Program-made: the position numbers and the translations under genes
DNA from: Phycisphaerales bacterium
Lineage (GTDB): Bacteria > Planctomycetota > Phycisphaerae > Phycisphaerales > UBA1924
Reading direction: 5' to 3'
DNA: 64,000 nt
Assembly (NCBI GenBank): GCA_029260435.1
Contig: JAJDDG010000010.1
Coordinates: forward strand, 30,981 to 94,980
Part shown: positions 62,373 to 64,000 of the stretch, in pieces
How positions within the stretch are numbered: position 1 is the first letter of the stretch
Layout: each line of letters starts with the position of its first letter
The notes under the pieces: model-generated
Seen by the model: only the letters and a program-made list of their open reading frames with translations
Database searches by the model: none
Told to the model about the DNA's origin: nothing

Positions 62373-64000
62373 ATGATCTCCCGGTTTAAGAAACTCGGCC
62401 TCGGCGCTCGAATCATCACACTCACGATCATCATGCTCGCTGTAGTTGTCAGCGTGAACTACTTCGTGTTCATCACGAAGTTTAAATCAAGCATGCAGGA
62501 CGAAATGATCAAACAGGCCGCCGGGTTCACCGCGCTCGCCGACGAAACCAAGAACCACGTCGCCGGGCTCTACGCCGACGGCTCGTTCCACGTCGATAAA
62601 ATGGTCGCGGACGTCAAAGAAGCGCAGGAAAATGGCATCAACTACGCCGACACCAAGATCTTCAAGACCATCCCCGTCATCGCCGGGTGGTCCGCCGCCG
62701 CAAAGGCAGCCGAACGCGAGAACATCGATTTCTCCGTCAAAGCCCTCGTCGAGGTCCGAAACAAAGACAACCGGGTTGCACCAGGCTCGTTCGAAGAGCA
62801 GCTCATTTCTGATGTTCGTGCCAACTTCAGAAATGGTGAACAGCTCTCGATGAACCGCATCGATACCGAAACCAACACACTCCACTACATGCGATCCATC
62901 ATCCTCGACGAATCCTGCATGATGTGCCACGGCGTCCCCGGCAACGAATTCGACCCAGAAGGCGACGGCATCGATATCATCGGCTTCAAGATGGAAGACT
63001 GGACCGTCGGCGACATGCACGGCGTCTACCACGTCCAGGTCCCCCTCTCGAAGCTCGACTCCCAGGTCGCCTCATTCATCACCTCGGGCATGGCATGGAC
63101 CGGACCCGTCATGATCGGTGCGATCTTCGGGCTGATCTTCCTCCTGCGGAACCTCCTCGCCAAGCCACTCAACGCCATCGTGGATCTGATCGCCAAGGTC
63201 TCCGAAGGCGATCTCACCCAGCGCGTCGAGATCAAACGCGAGGACGAGATCGGACGCATGGGCAACTTCATGAACGGTTTCCTCGACCGACTCCACGAGA
63301 TCATCGTGAACGTCGATGGCGCCGCAAGCGAAGTCGCCTCCGCATCCGTCGAACTATCCGCGTCCGCCGATCAGATCAGCTCTGGCATCAACCAGCAGTC
63401 CGATCGCCTCGGCCAGGTCCGCGCCGTCATGGACGACGTCTCCAACTCGGTAAATGACGTCGCCCAGAAATCTGCCGACGCCGCAAACTCCGCGTCCGAA
63501 GCGGGTCGCACCGCAGAGGACGGTGGCAACGCCGTCCAGCAGACTGTCGCGGGCATGCAGTCCATCAACGACGCCGTCTCGTCCTCGTCCGAGTCCGTCA
63601 AGAACCTCGGCGTCCTCGGACAGCAGATCGGTGAGGTCATCGAAGTCATCAACGACATCGCAGACCAGACCAACCTCCTCGCCCTCAACGCCGCGATCGA
63701 AGCAGCAAGAGCGGGCGAGCACGGCCGCGGCTTCGCCGTCGTCGCCGACGAGGTCCGCAAGCTCGCCGACCGCACGACCAGCGCGACACACGAGATCGCA
63801 CAGTCCATCCAGCAGATCCAGTCCGGCACCGCCGAGGCTGTCGAACGGATGAACACCGGCGCCGAGCAGGTCGAAGCTGGTGTGTCCCAGGCCTCCGAAA
63901 CCGGGCACGCCCTCACCCAGATCGTGTCCGCGACACAGGATGTCGCGCACATGATCCAGTCCATCGCCGCCGCGACCGAGGAGCAATCCACCGCGACAGC
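62373..64000 (+). CDS. methyl-accepting chemotaxis protein with c-type heme sensor domain (3' end outside window)
   Basis: 542 codons are visible and the frame continues past the right edge. The first membrane helix (residues about 12-34) and second (about 236-258) enclose a periplasmic sensor region with CMMCH (C182, C185, H186), a c-type heme motif placed like that of DUF3365/Tll0287-type domains. A HAMP domain ([18 protein letters not shown]) and then the chemotaxis signalling rod follow, with the conserved hairpin tip [20 protein letters not shown] and [16 protein letters not shown]. It should bind CheA/CheW and may sense redox, NO or oxygen through heme. Seven or more further signalling residues are beyond the edge. 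Confidence 0.93.
   Translation, partial: MISRFKKLGLGARIITLTIIMLAVVVSVNYFVFITKFKSSMQDEMIKQAAGFTALADETKNHVAGLYADGSFHVDKMVADVKEAQENGINYADTKIFKTIPVIAGWSAAAKAAERENIDFSVKALVEVRNKDNRVAPGSFEEQLISDVRANFRNGEQLSMNRIDTETNTLHYMRSIILDESCMMCHGVPGNEFDPEGDGIDIIGFKMEDWTVGDMHGVYHVQVPLSKLDSQVASFITSGMAWTGPVMIGAIFGLIFLLRNLLAKPLNAIVDLIAKVSEGDLTQRVEIKREDEIGRMGNFMNGFLDRLHEIIVNVDGAASEVASASVELSASADQISSGINQQSDRLGQVRAVMDDVSNSVNDVAQKSADAANSASEAGRTAEDGGNAVQQTVAGMQSINDAVSSSSESVKNLGVLGQQIGEVIEVINDIADQTNLLALNAAIEAARAGEHGRGFAVVADEVRKLADRTTSATHEIAQSIQQIQSGTAEAVERMNTGAEQVEAGVSQASETGHALTQIVSATQDVAHMIQSIAAATEEQSTAT

Overview
The window (about 60 % G+C by eye) reads as a chromosomal segment of a planctomycete, most likely of the class Phycisphaerae. 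Supporting signs: secreted proteins ending in paired dockerin-like repeats (core DVNDISFVLFRLG), a prepilin-like protein with a planctomycete-style C-terminus, a long S10/spc/alpha ribosomal cluster lacking several usual members, a c-type heme chemoreceptor, and many lipoproteins and secreted proteins of unknown function. This taxonomic call is inference from protein style, not from a search.

Layout. 1-1339: end of an unknown membrane protein, a sulfotransferase, and tRNA-Gly(UCC). 1340-9337: a segment bounded by a 49-bp perfect direct repeat of the tRNA-Gly 3' half. It holds two secreted proteins and a 90 %-identical hairpin-rich repeat pair, a pseudopilin, a histidine kinase / NtrC-type regulator / dockerin-protein gene string, and next to the right repeat a 49-codon remnant resembling an integrase C-terminus. 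I read it as an old tRNA-integrated island. 9338-9829: a decayed dockerin repeat and tRNA-Lys(CUU). 10203-16686: rpmF and a fatty-acid synthesis operon (plsX-fabH-fabD-lipoprotein-fabG-acpP-fabF). 16785-20150: a lone FliN-like protein, an OPT-family transporter and a membrane protein.

20169-34217 (minus strand): a tightly packed string of three SPFH-type genes, an ABC exporter (ATPase, permease), a large unknown protein, a fumarylacetoacetase-family hydrolase, and alaS. The alaS gene carries an in-frame, A+T-rich (about 40 % G+C) insertion of roughly 130 codons encoding predicted helix or coiled coil. 34550-37602: ABC-2 permease, small membrane protein, pheS. 37730-53569 (minus strand): ribosomal cluster running rpsJ to rplQ, with secY, map and rpoA. 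rpsD, rpmD, infA and adk are absent from their usual places. rpsJ is cut off from rplC by a strong intrinsic terminator, L22 has an N-terminal HTH-like extension, and the zinc ribbons of S14 and L32 have lost cysteines while that of L36 is intact.

53888-64000: secreted and lipoprotein genes of unknown function, one with a degenerate cytochrome-c site, a tRNA-dihydrouridine synthase, tRNA-Ser(UGA), a small membrane protein, and the 5' part of a chemoreceptor with a CXXCH heme motif running off the right edge. No rRNA, CRISPR array, intact transposase or intact integrase was seen.
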